DNA from: Brachypodium distachyon | Taxonomy: Eukaryota; Streptophyta; Magnoliopsida; Poales; Poaceae | Assembly: GCF_000005505.3 (NCBI RefSeq) | Contig: NC_016132.3 | Coordinates: 51,598,914-51,662,913, forward strand | DNA: 64,000 bases | Direction of reading: 5' to 3' | In this document: positions 8,701 to 21,345 of the stretch, piece by piece | Layout of the letters: each line of letters opens with the position of its first letter | Numbering within the stretch: position 1 is the stretch's first letter | Notes under the pieces: generated by a model | Databases searched by the model: none | Seen by the model: the letters and a program-made list of their open reading frames with translations, nothing else | What the model was told of the DNA's origin: nothing | Position numbers and translations under genes: made by a program

Positions 8701-11700
8701 GCATTTTCTCTTTTCTCTGTCTTAGTTAATTAGACAGCACGTAATTAAAAGAAATATATTAAATGAAGGAGGGGACATGTGTGTGGGTGTGAAGGGAGGC
8801 ATATACTTGGGGTGGCACCGTGTGGTTTGGCGTCCACGTCCCCGACGCGATGGATTGAGCTAGATTGGGTCGGGGAAAGTCTCCATCCCAACCTAACAAA
8901 AACATAGAATCGGACTGGGTAAGACATAAACCGGATTTGATTAGGTTAGTTTTGTATGCCGGACTTCGTCGCATCTTTTTGGTTGGGAAGCGTCTAACTC
9001 GCTAATGACGACGCTTCGTCTTTAAGAAGGTTTTCCGGGCTGGTATTCTCCTGGAGTACTCGTTTGTTAGGACAGAGCATTGATGTAGGTTCCTCTTGTC
9101 CCCTCGGAGCGGCGAGGTCACGTTGTCTTGCCGTCCATGCACGACGACGAGTTATGGTGTTAGATTTTTCATATCCGTATGGGAGCATTGACAACGGCAC
9201 GTCATCAGCTCGTTCTTGTAGTGATCTTGATCGGTGGTGTAGGAATCTTGATGTACACTTCGTATTTCTAATGAACCTTATAATACATCTGAGTCCTTTT
9301 TGACAAAAAAGAAATTACACTTTAACCATTCTACTGTATCTCTCGGACCTAGTACCATTGTTTGTACAACGGCAGGGATGCAAGACATGAACCTGCCAAA
9401 ATTAACTCGACATAATATCACGGGGCGAACTACTGGTACAAACCGCGAGTCACAGCCCTCGTCAGTACCGAATGAGATCACCCGGCCCAGACATGGACCA
9501 GCCTTGCCCCAGTACAATGTCGCCCCGTAGCCCTGCAACGGCTATTCAAGAAACTGTGCAATCCACCAACCTGGCGTGAATGCGGGCATCCCGCGTGCAT
9601 CCACCGGGTCCATTCATCTCGAGCCACAGCGGACGGCCGGCGTGCAGCGCCCACGCACGTTACACGTAAACCCCAAGTCCATCCCAAAGTTCCCAACCTC
9701 TGTAACAATTGACCCCGCATCGGCCGGCGCACCCTCTCCCACCCAACACCGAGCCAGCAAAGCTAGCCACCGGCCGGTGCACACACACACAAAAAAAAAA
9801 AAAAAAAACACGACGGGCTCGCTTCATGTGCCTGGCCGGCCTCCGTCCCTATCCCTCACGGGGTAGCTCAGCCTCAGCTCGCTCGGCACGGCAGGTGGGG
9901 CGCGCTCCCGGCGCTTTCCCTACAAGCTTGGCATCGGAATAATGGGGATGTGCCGGGGGCTGCACATGCCATGTCGCCCCGGCCGGCTGGCCCCGGGTGA
10001 TTGACTTGCCCGCCCCCGCGCGCGTTCCCGGCTCGATCGGCCCGCCAAAGTTAGTTGAGGGGATTTATGCGCGTCATGTATTCGATCGTGCCGGTGTTTC
10101 GTTGTATCCGTGTCCTCGCGCGCCCTTCCTTTGGGACGTAGTTTTAATTCGGATCCGAATGACCCGATCGATCGGTCCGTGAATGAATTGTAGCGGGAAA
10201 CGTAGAGTACAGAGTGAGTGGTGACGATGGTCCAGTCTAATGAGTTGTAACGTGGCCCCGTTCTTAGCTATGTTCCGATGCGGTGAGCGAGCTAGCCTAG
10301 CCATGTTAAGTATAGCAGAGGCATGAAGCTTAGCTCATGTGGTGTAGTACTGTCGTTGGAAGCCAGCCATTTCTGTTGTTTTTGTGGTGCGTCCAAGCTA
10401 CTATGTTGTACTGAAACTGAACTAGTGATGAAAATATGATTGGTAAAGGCCAATAATCGACCGGCCCATTTCTGTTTCCTTTCATCACGGGTTCATGCGA
10501 CGAGGTACGTTGTATTGATACAGCTACAAGCTAGCGTATATACGAACGTTCCTTTTCTTTTGGGTTTGGCAATTCCGATCAGAGTATGGTTGCTGCAGTC
10601 ACGCGTTGTAATGTTCCCCGAATGGTCTGTGGCGACTGAATGCGTGATTAACAGATTTGTGTTTGCGCGCTACATTTAGCAGTGTACCCCCTCCATAAAT
10701 CACTGTACGCTTTCCAGGAATCTTGAAAGCCTGACATGCACGCAGATTAAGGCAGAGATGTCGTCAGCTGAAAAAGGTACCTGACAACCTGAGGAGTACT
10801 CTGAGTTTGATAGGTATCCAAGGTTCCATCTGACCATTTTGACTGGCTACTGTATAACGGAGCCCGTAGATAGAACGTGGCAATAACATAAATAACCAAT
10901 CATAAATATCTTATAACTCGGCATGGACGCGCAGGGCCGAATCAGAAGGTCAAGCTAGCGAGAAGCTGCATGCTTGCGTCAGGCCAAATTGACCAGGTTC
11001 ATGCAAATTAAGCCGGACAGAATGAGGGGTACGTTGCTTATGGACAGGAAGCACTAGCAGCATCAGATGGTTGCCCGGCCCTCACCTTATCGTGTAGGGC
11101 AAAGCAACGCATGGCGTGCCATAAGGTTCATGCATGCATTCCCTGTTAGATTCGATATATATCTCGATCCGCATGCAACATGTCCGACAGCCGTAAACAA
11201 TGGTGCTGCAGATCACCACACGCATGACAACATCACACGCGCGTAATTCCTAGCTAACAGTCTCGTTCACCGGCACTTGTGCAAAGAACATGGCTTTTTT
11301 CTGTGTGCTCAGCAATGGAGAGATATCAATTTGTAGAATCTTATCAATGATGCTCTCACTGTTGCACATTAGCACCAGTCAAGAACTCATGCAAGATAAA
11401 AATAGGCGGATAGAACCAGAACCGCACACCTAGAAGAGTATACGTAGCTTCTCCAACCACCAGATTTGGCGCATCAGCCCGGCCGATCATTCATCTGAAG
11501 CCATGACATCGTAATTTCTATAAGGCCAAAGCGTATCCCCTTAAACACGAGCGACTCGTGACACGTACGTACGGGCAATCGGGCATTATCTGCCCGGCCT
11601 AACCTTAACGCACACGCATGTGCTCGCCGTATCATGCCAAACGAGGCGATCGACCGACGATCGACGGCCAGTACGTACACGGACGGAAGCAAGCAAACTA

Positions 11701-13970
11701 ATTAATTAAGCTGGTTGGTTGATTCCAAATGATACTACTACTACTACTACGTCGGTTGCATGCCGAGCGCTCGCCCTGGCCGGGCTTTGATTAATCAGCG
11801 GCCGGGTAATGCGAGCCTCGGGCACAATGATTTGTCCATCACACAACTGCTGTGATTGGGACCAGTACAACGGCGACGCCTCCATTAATTTCCCGGCCGG
11901 CCGGCGATGCGAGGGGGAACAATGCTACGTGCATCTCCTAAATCCTAACCGACGGATGGAAACTGGATCATTGGGATCGGATGGAGAGAAGGGATTAATA
12001 AGGGAATGAGCACAAGATTCCTTTGCCAGCTCGAAAGAGGGGCGGGAGAACGTGGGACGGGTCGGCCGGGCTCGCTTGCAATCCTTTTCTTCGCCCCCAC
12101 TCGAACAGCCAGGCGTGTGCTAGGCTATTGGCTTCTTGTCGGACCGGTTACAGGCCACGCACTACCGGCAACAATCATACGCACGCAAGCATCGAGCTAG
12201 CTAGTATAGGATACTTCCTGCCGATTCCAAGTGGCTCCAACGTGAACACGTACACGAGCGTGATTTTTGTCTTCGTCGTCTCTCTGCCACATTACTTCGT
12301 ACACGTATGTACTCTCCGGTTCCTGAGCTGACCGGGTACGGAACACATGGATGATTTTCTGCAGCAAGCGGTGTACGGACCATGATTGAGAAGAGGAATG
12401 CCAGATCGAATGCAGTGAAATTAAACTAACTAGCATGGTGGCGCGCGGGCTATGTCCGATAACGTTTATATATGTTTATAATTATCTTGCACGGAGAAAA
12501 AGAACTATGTGTGTGGACTATTTCTATTGTGGGTGTGGCTGTTTCTCAATCGATTGATTTTTTTAAACAAAATTAAATCACAGTCGACGCATATATGTTA
12601 TATTATTATATTTTGAATTAAAATTTGAATGGCATCCTCACTCTGGTATCTCCCACGTGTTGACGTTAGGTTAAGATCAAACGGTCAGCACGTCGACTTC
12701 TCTATAGGAAAACCGTTTTATTATTTTGCTTGGATACAATTGTAGCATATATATGTTATATTATTATATTTTGTAAGTATCTTATGCATTGAGATAATCC
12801 TAATAGATGTATGATGATTCCCGTTGTCCATGGTAGTATTTAAAATTTTACTACCCCGTATATGTTTAGAAGAATGACAATCATGTTTTAGTTCAGTTAT
12901 TGTATCATCCAATATGTAAACGTTAGTTGGATATAGCATTAGCTTATTAGACCATTCCATCATTGACTTAAAAAAGTAAGTTATTATTTTTCACATTGTA
13001 TTTTACGTACACTTTTTTTCCACAAATTAGAAGTAGAGCGGATTTTTTTGCACCTAGGTGCAATTACCCAAAATCTGAGTTATTAGATCATGTCTTCGGA
13101 TGTGCCCGTTATAGTTCCTTTGCAAATATAATACATCTTCTATACGTACACTGCCATATACATGACGGTAGGCCCCACTCTCCACCTGCTTCCTTGTCCC
13201 TCCTCTCTCTCCATCAAGTGCCGTTGCGCCGCTCGCATTTGCATCGGGACCGTGCATTCCTTACTTCATCAGCGCCGGTGGCGGGTACAGGACCGGGCAC
13301 AGATGTGATCTGCTCGTGCTCGCCAATGGGCGGGGAGGCTCGTATGGGAGGAACCACGGCTGAAGGAACTTCTCGCGCTAGTCGGTCATGGTCTCGCAAG
13401 CTTCTCGCAAGAGGCATTGGCGAGCATCAAATATACTCCTACTCCTTAATATTCTCATGATATCATGTCGTAGCATATATATCATCTAACGTTGTATGTT
13501 GCGTTTCACACCCATATTTGACTTTGTTAGCATATTGGACCTACCGCGAGCAGTGCATACACATGATTTATACCATGACTAGTACATTTTGAAATATAAA
13601 CCATGACCAATCTCAAAGCCCAACACATGGAGACGATTCGGAGTGAGAATGCACACCGTCGCAAGAGGCATTTCCTAGGTAACATTTATGTAATCCTAGT
13701 GTCCCTTCGTCTCTCCTTTTCTTGTCCCACTCTCACACAACTTCTCTCATTTTCTCTCTGAATCTTGTATAGTATAAATTCAAATCCCGTCACCCTGGAG
13801 TAAATCTCTCTCTCTCTCTCTTCCTCCCTCACCAAACCGGTAACGCTTCCCCTTGCAATTTAATTTCTCTCAACAATAAGGAAGCAGGTGTGCAGTTGGA
13901 CAGGTGGAACGGTCGATGGTGGCTTCTGGTTTGGCATGCTCCACCTTAATGGAGGGAGTAATATAATTTG
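8701..13970. other. Long gene-poor region
   Basis: More than 5 kb without a credible gene. Short frames occur in all phases, none with a domain I recognise, and splice-linked coding blocks are not visible. Parts are unusually GC-rich (about 9560-10150). Simple repeats include CA repeats joined to an A run at about 9780-9808 and CTA repeats at about 11733-11750. AGCTAGCT, GCATGCAT and CGATCGATC palindromic words are frequent. Confidence 0.4.
9780..9808. repeat. Microsatellite: CA repeat joined to poly(A)
   Basis: About six CA dinucleotides run directly into about 18 A residues. This could mark the tail of an old retroinsertion, but no flanking duplication was found. Confidence 0.8.
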
Positions 13971-13973
13971 GTA

Positions 13974-14097
13974 CTTCCTCCGTCCAACAAAGGATGTCTC
14001 AATTTTGATTAAATTTGAATGCATCTATACAACAAGTCATATCTAGATACATCCAAATTTTGACAAACTTAAGACATATTTTGTTGGACGGAGGGAG
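13974..14097. mobile_element. Stowaway MITE (same subfamily as 24625)
   Basis: A 124-bp element with ends CTTCCTCCGTCCAACAAA and the inverted counterpart TTTGTTGGACGGAGGGAG (one base longer stem), flanked by TA (13972-13973, 14098-14099). The interior carries TTTGAATGCAT and ACATCCAAATTTTGACAAA, almost identical to the element at 24625-24748. Confidence 0.92.
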
Positions 14098-14099
14098 TA

Positions 14100-15315
14100 C
14101 TAAATTCCCGACTAATTATGGATGGGAGGGAGTAATTAATTTCATGTAGTCAAACATGATAAGTGAAATAGAACAATGGACAGCGCCAAAATCTCCAAAT
14201 AGCATGATATATTTATCCCAAAACTGGATCACTTGACGATGGTTGGGCAAGCATGCCTAACACGAACATAGCACGTAAATATCTGTGGAGCAGCAAAAAA
14301 AAACTTTAACGAATCATACTGGCATGGTGGTGCACTGGACGCATCAATTAGACTATGAGTACAGTCAAATTAGTCCATGTCCTCGTTTAGACGTGACGAC
14401 CCGGCCGGCCGGCCACTCGACCGCACGGCACCAGAATTCCGAATCGAATCGGTCCTCGATCGCAATTTTAACGTATGTAATGTAAAACAATTTCTATGAC
14501 CATTAGATTCCAGATCCAACGTCCAGAATAATTGAGTGATGTGGATCAACGTGGAGCCTATATATAGATTGAGTGCCTCTGTGGTCTGTACTGTACGTAC
14601 ATCAGGACTAGATGGACGAAACTTGAGTTTGATCAACTCGTGACTTTGGGTAGATTAACTAATTATCAGTACGTAGGTAAGTCGGTCCACACCCTGTCTT
14701 AAGCATAGTAACTTGCACCAGTTTGGTCCCGGACTCCTTTTTCCCCGCTATGATATGATCTAGTGGTGTCTAGCCCATATGTGGGTGTAATTTTGTACTA
14801 CTCCGTACTGTATTAGTGTACGCACCCTTTGCTTTCTGAGATAGTGGTTTTAAGTCCCGTTTAAGTTTCATCTGTCAGCTGGATTTGATTCGATCATTTT
14901 GCAGTGTTCATCGCCCCCTGCATGGCCAGCTCTGTTCGTCCATATTTCATCTGTCAGACTGGATGGTAGTACAACTTTTCCAGAAAAAAAAAACCCTACA
15001 AGAATCCAGGCAATCAGCCCAGTTGAGAGTTGACCAATCCCAACTGATCCTTAAACACTGCCCATGCCTTTCGATCGATCCAACAGGAAAACTAAAAAAG
15101 AACATGTTAACCGTCACGGCGTCATTATTTGGCTCCAAAACCCCAAAGCATGCATGCATAAATATACTATCAATCACTGAATCTCAGACTTTTCCTCACC
15201 TGTGACCTGTCCTTACTCCTCACCCTTCCACGCCACCTCCCTCGCTCGTCGATCGCCTCACCGTCCCTACCACCTTCCTCTTCCTTTCCCGGCCGAGCTC
15301 CTCTCCCCGGCCGCT
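14100..15315. other. Upstream region of the DNA glycosylase gene
   Basis: No gene is seen. It contains a GGCCGGCCGGCC palindrome at about 14402. C/T-rich sequence increases toward the TATA box, as in grass promoters. Confidence 0.35.
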
Positions 15316-15323
15316 TATATATA
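15316..15323 (+). promoter_or_regulatory. TATA box of the DNA glycosylase gene
   Basis: TATATATA in a C-rich context, about 130 bases before the start codon. That predicts a transcription start near 15345-15355 and a 5' UTR of roughly 95-100 bases. Confidence 0.6.
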
Positions 15324-15447
15324 CCACCTCGCTTCCCCGCAACACAATCCACCGCAGTCCTTCCTCATATACATATCTCAAACCAGCTAAAGAACCAAGA
15401 GACAGACTGACCCCTCTCAAGCAATTAATCTCCGATCCCCAGACAAA

Positions 15448-17831
15448 ATGTGCAACTCCAACGTCAAGTCCGCCGTCGCCCAGATCGACGGGCGCCCGGT
15501 CCTGCAGCCGGCCGGCAACCGCGTCGCGGCGCCGGAAGCCGCCCGGCCGCCGCTCAAGAAGTCCCTGCAGAAGTCGCTCTCCATGCCCGCTTCCTACGAC
15601 AACAACAATGCTCCGACCACTGCGACCAAGAACAGCAGCGAGCTCGCCCGCGCGGCGCTTCACCTTCTGCCGCCAACAGCACCGGCAAAGGCGGCAGGGG
15701 TCAGCAAGGCGGGGGCGGCGGCGGACAAGAACAGGAAGGGCGCCAAGAAGAGCGGCGCCGCGGTTCTGCCGCCGGTGGTGACGTTCGCGTCGCTGGAAGC
15801 GTTCGAGCTCGCGGGCGCCGGCGCCGGCCCCGGCCCCGCTGGGAGCATCGCGGCGGCGCAGAGGGAGCACGTCACGCAGGCGCAGGCGCAGCGCAAGATG
15901 CGGATCGCGCACTACGGGCGCACCGCGTCCTTCTCCCGGGTCGAAGGCAGGGTCGGCGCCACCGCCACCGCGACCCCCGCCGGGCCCGCCGTCGTCGCCG
16001 CGCCGGACGAGAAGCGCTGCAGTTTCATCACGCCCTACTCAGGTAAGTACGACGGACGAACGAAGCCACAAAACAACGGTTCAGAATTTCTAGTGATTCG
16101 CTGCTGTTACGTACGAGTGCCACCGTTCTTAACACGATTTTGTCTTTTGGCACGCGAACAGACCCCGTGTATGTCGCTTACCACGACGAGGAGTGGGGAA
16201 TGCCCGTGCACGACGACGAGTGAGTTCTCGCCGCTAAATCCATTTTCTTGCCCAGGTCCTAGTAGCAACAGTTGCTCACATCTTTTTCCCAAACGACAGG
16301 TTGCTGTTCGAGATGCTTACGTTGTCCGGCGTGCAAGTCGGGGCAGACTGGGCTTCCATCCTCAGGAGGAGACACATCTACAGGTTCGGAACTGCAGAGA
16401 AACCCCCATTGCCCATGCCATGCTCACGTGCATTCGCCGCAACGTTTTTGTGCTGATTTCGTATTGCCTGGTCACAAACAGGGAGGCATTCTCCGGTTTC
16501 AACGTGGATGTGGTCGCTAAATACACGGAGAAGCAGATGGCGTCAGTGAGCGCCGGGTTTGGGCTGGATTTGGGCACCATCCGAGGAGCCGTCAACAACG
16601 CCTGCCGGATCCTCGAGGTACTACCCGCTGCGCTCAACCCAGAGTTTCCAAACTTGTAATTTTAATCTAGAATATAAGTATATATAGTATTTGCACTTCT
16701 AACTGAGATTACCTCTGACTTCTGTAACAAGCTCATCCCCGTCAAATTTACACTCAGAAATTTAGACTTGGACTGTCCAAAAACTATCTAGACAGCAGTA
16801 GTTATTACTTATTAGCACCCATTTTCCATAGCTTAAGTTTTCTGTTATGTTTTAACGCTTCCAATTGATAACTAGAGCTGACAATATAACAGTGCAACTT
16901 CACCATTAAAACCTTAGTAAAAGGATAAAGAAGGCCTAATGAGTGAAGGCCTACGAAATGAAGTTTCAGTTAAGTGAAGGCGAAGTCTAACAGAATCCCT
17001 GACAGCTTACACCACCGTGGTAGACAGCTCAATCAGCAGCCGGCAGCCGCAAGTGCCCTTTAATGACACCACTTTGCAGAAGCAAAGGAGTTAAGTGCGT
17101 CACAAAAGCTGGGTGGTACAGCCAAAAAGAGCGAGAGTACATTTCCTAGCCGGAAATGATGCTCATAGTACTTCTCATCAAACTTTTGGCTGAAGCTCTG
17201 CTTCACAAGGGGACACGGGTAATTAACTGCGCGCACAATATTCTCCCCAACTGATTGGAAAAGAGTGTTGCACACGACGTACGAATCGCTCACAATTATG
17301 TTAGCCTAACTACCAATCAACCACTGCCTTCTCTAAGCAGTGCTGGTAGTACTTAGGTTGATGACGCCAACTATCTTGTCAGTCAAGTACGTACACCGAC
17401 CACACGGGTATTTAACTTGTACTACAGGAGCATTATATACATGCACCAACTACATTCTATGTACGTACAACTAGCTTGTTGTTATGCAATATCCTAAGGG
17501 ATTAGAAGAATGTACAAAATCTAACGATGCGTTTGCCTGTGGAATGTTATTGGATGTGCAGGTGAGGAGAGACTTCGGGTCGTTGGACAAGTACGTGTGG
17601 GGGTTCGTGAACAACAAGCCCCTCTCGCCGGGCTACAAATACAGCCGGAAGATCCCCGTGAAGACGTCCAAGTCGGAGTCCATCAGCAAGGACATGGTCC
17701 GGCGCGGCTTCCGGTTCGTCGGCCCAACCGTGCTCCACTCCTTCATGCAGGCCGTCGGGCTCACCAACGACCACCTCGTCTCCTGCCCGCGCCACCGCGT
17801 CTGCTCCTCCCCCTCTTCCTCCGCCGCTTAA
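15448..17831 (+). CDS. Tag-type DNA-3-methyladenine glycosylase I family protein, five exons
   Basis: Exons 15448-16042, 16162-16219, 16300-16383, 16482-16617 and 17562-17831 join in frame through GT-AG junctions to give 380 residues. Tag enzymes excise 3-methyladenine from DNA in base excision repair. The first ~185 residues are a low-complexity Ala/Pro/Lys-rich extension, usual for plant members. The catalytic fold starts at KRCSFITPYSDPVYVAYHDEEWG and ends with NDHLVSC. The family's zinc ligands are present: Cys191, His206, His362, Cys366. The position equivalent to the E. coli Tag catalytic Glu38 is Ser (LTLSGVQVG), which I recall as usual in plant paralogues, so activity on alkylated bases is uncertain. 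Exon 1 is very GC-rich while later introns are AT-rich. Likely nuclear; I see no clear transit peptide. Confidence 0.9.
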
Positions 17832-19713
17832 TCCATCTGACGGCCACCAAATACCCAACAGTATCGATCGCCCCCGGAAAAAGAGAGAGGAAAAAAGATC
17901 TCGATGAAACGACATGCGAGATAGCTAGCCTCATGGCCTCAAGTAGTAGTGTATACAAAGAGTGTTGAAGATTTGCGCGTGTGTGTATGTGTGCTTGGTC
18001 GGTACTGTAGATTACCGGTCCCTAATTAGCCAAGAGGCTTTGCTTACTCACTACCAGTTGGTGCGTACGTACTTACATGTGACGGGGTACTGCTACCATT
18101 GCTTGGTGTATAGTCATTTTGTGCGATTGCTGTACAGTTGTGTGTTGATCAGGTAGGTGCGTGCACGTGGTGTGCTAGCTTTGCAATTGGTGCTTTTTTT
18201 GTTCTCTCTCGAGTCACGATACGAAGGGGATCATTAGGAAGGGTGGCCGTCGGGGCTACCCTCGTGCATGTGGCTCTGATTAAAGCGAGGGACGGAAAGA
18301 GCAGGAGGAGCACACTCCGCACAGACAGGCCATGTGGTGTCGCGGGCAAGCGCATGTGTGTCCGTGAGAGATAGGAAAAAGGCCCGATCGACTCCTTTGG
18401 CGCATGTGATTCTGCAGCTCTCGGTCTTGCTTGTCAATCCAACGATCCATGCGCTGTGTTTGCATCATGGGACAGAGCCTCGATCATCTCTTCAAATACA
18501 CACTTGTCAACTGTGTACAAGGTGTAGTGGTGTACGCTGCACGACTTTCCTCTAGCTGTTTATCTGGTCTCTCAGCGAGAATCTTTGCATGTGCTCCGCT
18601 AGCTTCTTTTTTCCCCTTTGTGGAATGGTTCCTCGCTTGCATGCGTCGGCTCCACCCTGCCTTCTTGCATATTATGTGGTTCTTGCATATATGTGCACAT
18701 ATCAATGCTGCGGGTGGCGGCCGGTTGGTTCTGCTTAGTTTGATGGTTTTATGATAGCAACAGCCTGGGGATGAAGGTTAGTTTTAGGTAGTTATATAGA
18801 CAGGCCCAGTTCTTTGCAACTGACAAGCTTGCCATGATTGAGCTGGAATGCCGTTGGTCTTGCTGCTTACTCAGATTGGCATGCATAGATGGTGATACAA
18901 CGACGGGCATGCATACTGATCGGCGTTTCTGTCATTTAGTACGACTACAACGGTTCATGAACGACTTCTGAGACGCAATTCTTCACCGACGTGATGTCAT
19001 CCTCCAGTGTGTTTTTGGTAGCGTATCGTACAGAGGCAATAACCAGTTAGTTAATGATTTAATATGGCTGCAATGTGCAATCATCTCTTCAAGCACACAG
19101 CAGAATTGCATAACACGGGAGTGTAGTATTTTTCTTCCACGAGTCCGATCCTTTTCAGTCTGCACGTCTTCCTGATCGAAATGAGCGGTGAGAATGCAAA
19201 TATGAAGGTTTCATTTTCCATTTCGTATAGAGGAAGATATTTTTTCTAGAAAATCTGATGCGTGGTGTAACGAGGAGAAAGTTCTTCACCTAACAAACGA
19301 GGAGAAAATTCAGGTAAAGAGTATATTTGAAGAAAGGAGCAATCATATATGATGGGACAAAAATTACACAACTTCAACTTTTTTGTGTTTTTCTATCATG
19401 TTATCTATTTCAAAGCCAAGTGATTCTCTTGTGGAAAGAAGTTCTTACTGCTCAAATTTTAGGATCTTGTTTTGCATTTCATTCTCCTGCGGAATTGCTA
19501 CTCATGTTGGACTAGGTCCCTTATAGTGGACGGATGTGGACAAGTGTATCATTTTTTTTCATTGTTTCCCGCGAGGCTTCCTCATGGGCCTCCTCCTCCT
19601 TCTCCCCTGCCTTTTCTTTTTCGAGGGCGAACCACTTTTTCCAAAACACATAAGACCTCTTTATGATGTGAAACAAATGTTACATCCTCGATGAGAAGAG
19701 GTACTATGCTAGC
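17832..19713. other. 3' region of the glycosylase gene and intergenic sequence
   Basis: No credible coding frame. The glycosylase 3' UTR probably occupies the first few hundred bases. The rest is of average composition, without repeats or RNA genes that I can identify. Confidence 0.35.
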
Positions 19714-19940
19714 TTAGGGAGAGCTAAACCAAGATCCAACTGGCTCATATTTTGCCAGATTAGCTAGTTCATGGGCTACATAATTTGCTTCTCTAAAACA
19801 GTGAGAGATTTCAAATTAAGAAAGATCCTCTATGATACTAAAGCAATCTTGACCGCCGTCGCGCAGAATGGCTGACTTCCAGAGGAAAGTGCCCGAACAA
19901 AAGCTTATGAGTCAGCGAAGTTTGAATATAACCCGAGGGA
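19714..19940 (-). pseudogene. RNase H-like C-terminal fragment of a LINE
   Basis: On the minus strand the frame ending in the stop at 19714-19716 reads FEISHCFREANYVAHELANL followed by AKYEPVGSWFSSP. This is the hallmark end of the RNase H-like domain found at the C terminus of many plant LINE ORF2 proteins (..REAN.VAHELA.LA..). Sequence upstream keeps related residues (LWKSAILRDGGQDCFSIIEDLS) before a stop. It is a small, broken remnant. Confidence 0.65.
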
Positions 19941-21345
19941 ATCAAATAACGTAGCTTATGATTCAGCGAAGTTTGCTCGAAGTTGAACCCACCGAGTTTA
20001 TTCTTTCCTTAGGCCTAGTTCGTAAATCCCACCCAGTTGAAAATGAAGAGGGAATGATAGGATTCCCCCTCAATTCTCTCCAATATCTGTTTGGAGTTCT
20101 GCAACCGAACGAGGCTTGATGATTAGAGATGAACCTTCCTTGAGCAACAAAGCTTGAATTGGTTGTCAAATCTATACCTATCTAAAAAGTATGAACCGTT
20201 CCCTTCACCGCGGTTTCGTCGTCTGTCAAACATCCTGAAAGGGCGTGGTGGCAAACTTGTAAATTATGTTGCATCAACCGTTCTCCCCCAATCTCTTCTC
20301 CTCCCGTCTCCTTGTTTCTCCCGCTGAGATGAGATCGAGTCCGCCGCCACCACGCCGCCGCTTGAGGAGAGATCTGGATCGAGCCGCTCCCTCTCCTATT
20401 CGTCCCCCGGCTGGCCGCTTGGTTCATCTCCCATCCCTTGCGCACGGAAAAACCGAGCCGCAGCACCTACGCAGTCCGTTGTGGCCGCTGCTTCCCCGTT
20501 CTAGGCTGCGGCCTGTCCGCCGCCGTCCCGCCAACTAGACGGTCCTGACCCGGGTGGATAATGCTCAGGACCTCACCGTGGCCTCCTCTCTGCCCCGTCG
20601 CCTCCTCCCGGCCGCGCCACAGCAGACAGTCGCCACCTCCTCTCGTCCGCGCAGCCGCAGCCGCAGCTGCCAACTCTTGTCCCCGTTTTGATTGGAGCAG
20701 GAAAAGAAGCCCCTCGTGCTGAAGAACTGTGAGTGTGAAGCCGTGTTTCTTCCGATCTGTGTTCAACCGACGCCTCAAAATGCTAGGTATGTGGCTAATC
20801 TAATCACTGCAAAAGAGAGAAATCGTAGAAATTACGTGAGAAATTTGCAACGTAGGTTACTAAGATGGTGATTTTTGGTGAGATTTGAAAGGGGCTTGCT
20901 TGCGTTGGCTGATTGCAACAGAGGTAGAATAACATCCATGACCTATTTAAAAGGGATATTTGGTGGTCATAAGAAAAAAAGCAAAGAATTGTTTTTAATG
21001 CATATCTTCGAACGTCTAATTTTATTTTGTTAATTTCAGCCAGCGAAAATAAAAAAATAGAAATAAATAAGAGCAATCGTGAATCGTGTACTCGTGTCGT
21101 GCCTAGCCGACGAGCTGGTGCACGGACGCGGACAATCGTGAGGGGCTGGCGCACCTGCTCCAATCCCGATCCTCCCATGTCCCCACCCGTCAGACCGGAA
21201 ACTCCAATCGACGCAGCGCACCGGGAAAATCCTCTCCCCTGCCGACGGAAACCCGTACCCACTCGCCCTCGGCCTTCCCCATCAATCCACCGGCCACGCC
21301 GACCGACGCCACCGCCGGCGCATCGCAAGGGAGATCCACGCCGCG
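19941..21345. other. Upstream region of the metacaspase; GC-rich island at 20270-20790
   Basis: A GC-rich block at about 20270-20785 ends in a donor-like ATGCTAG/GTATGT. It could be a non-coding first exon of a plus-strand transcript, possibly the metacaspase gene, but both strands are open there and no domain is visible. A second GC-rich stretch (21100-21345) leads into the metacaspase start and is probably its 5' UTR and core promoter. Confidence 0.3.

Noticed and set aside
9576..10304. Several overlapping frames in the GC-rich part of the gene-poor region
   Set aside because: All are short, low-complexity and interrupted by the CA/poly(A) repeat; no family is recognisable.
13214..13460. 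Plus- and minus-strand frames in a GC-rich patch
   Set aside because: No domain, splice structure or start context; probably composition.
15220..15912. A 230-codon minus-strand frame opposite glycosylase exon 1
   Set aside because: Antisense shadow caused by high third-position GC; Arg-rich and without a recognisable domain.
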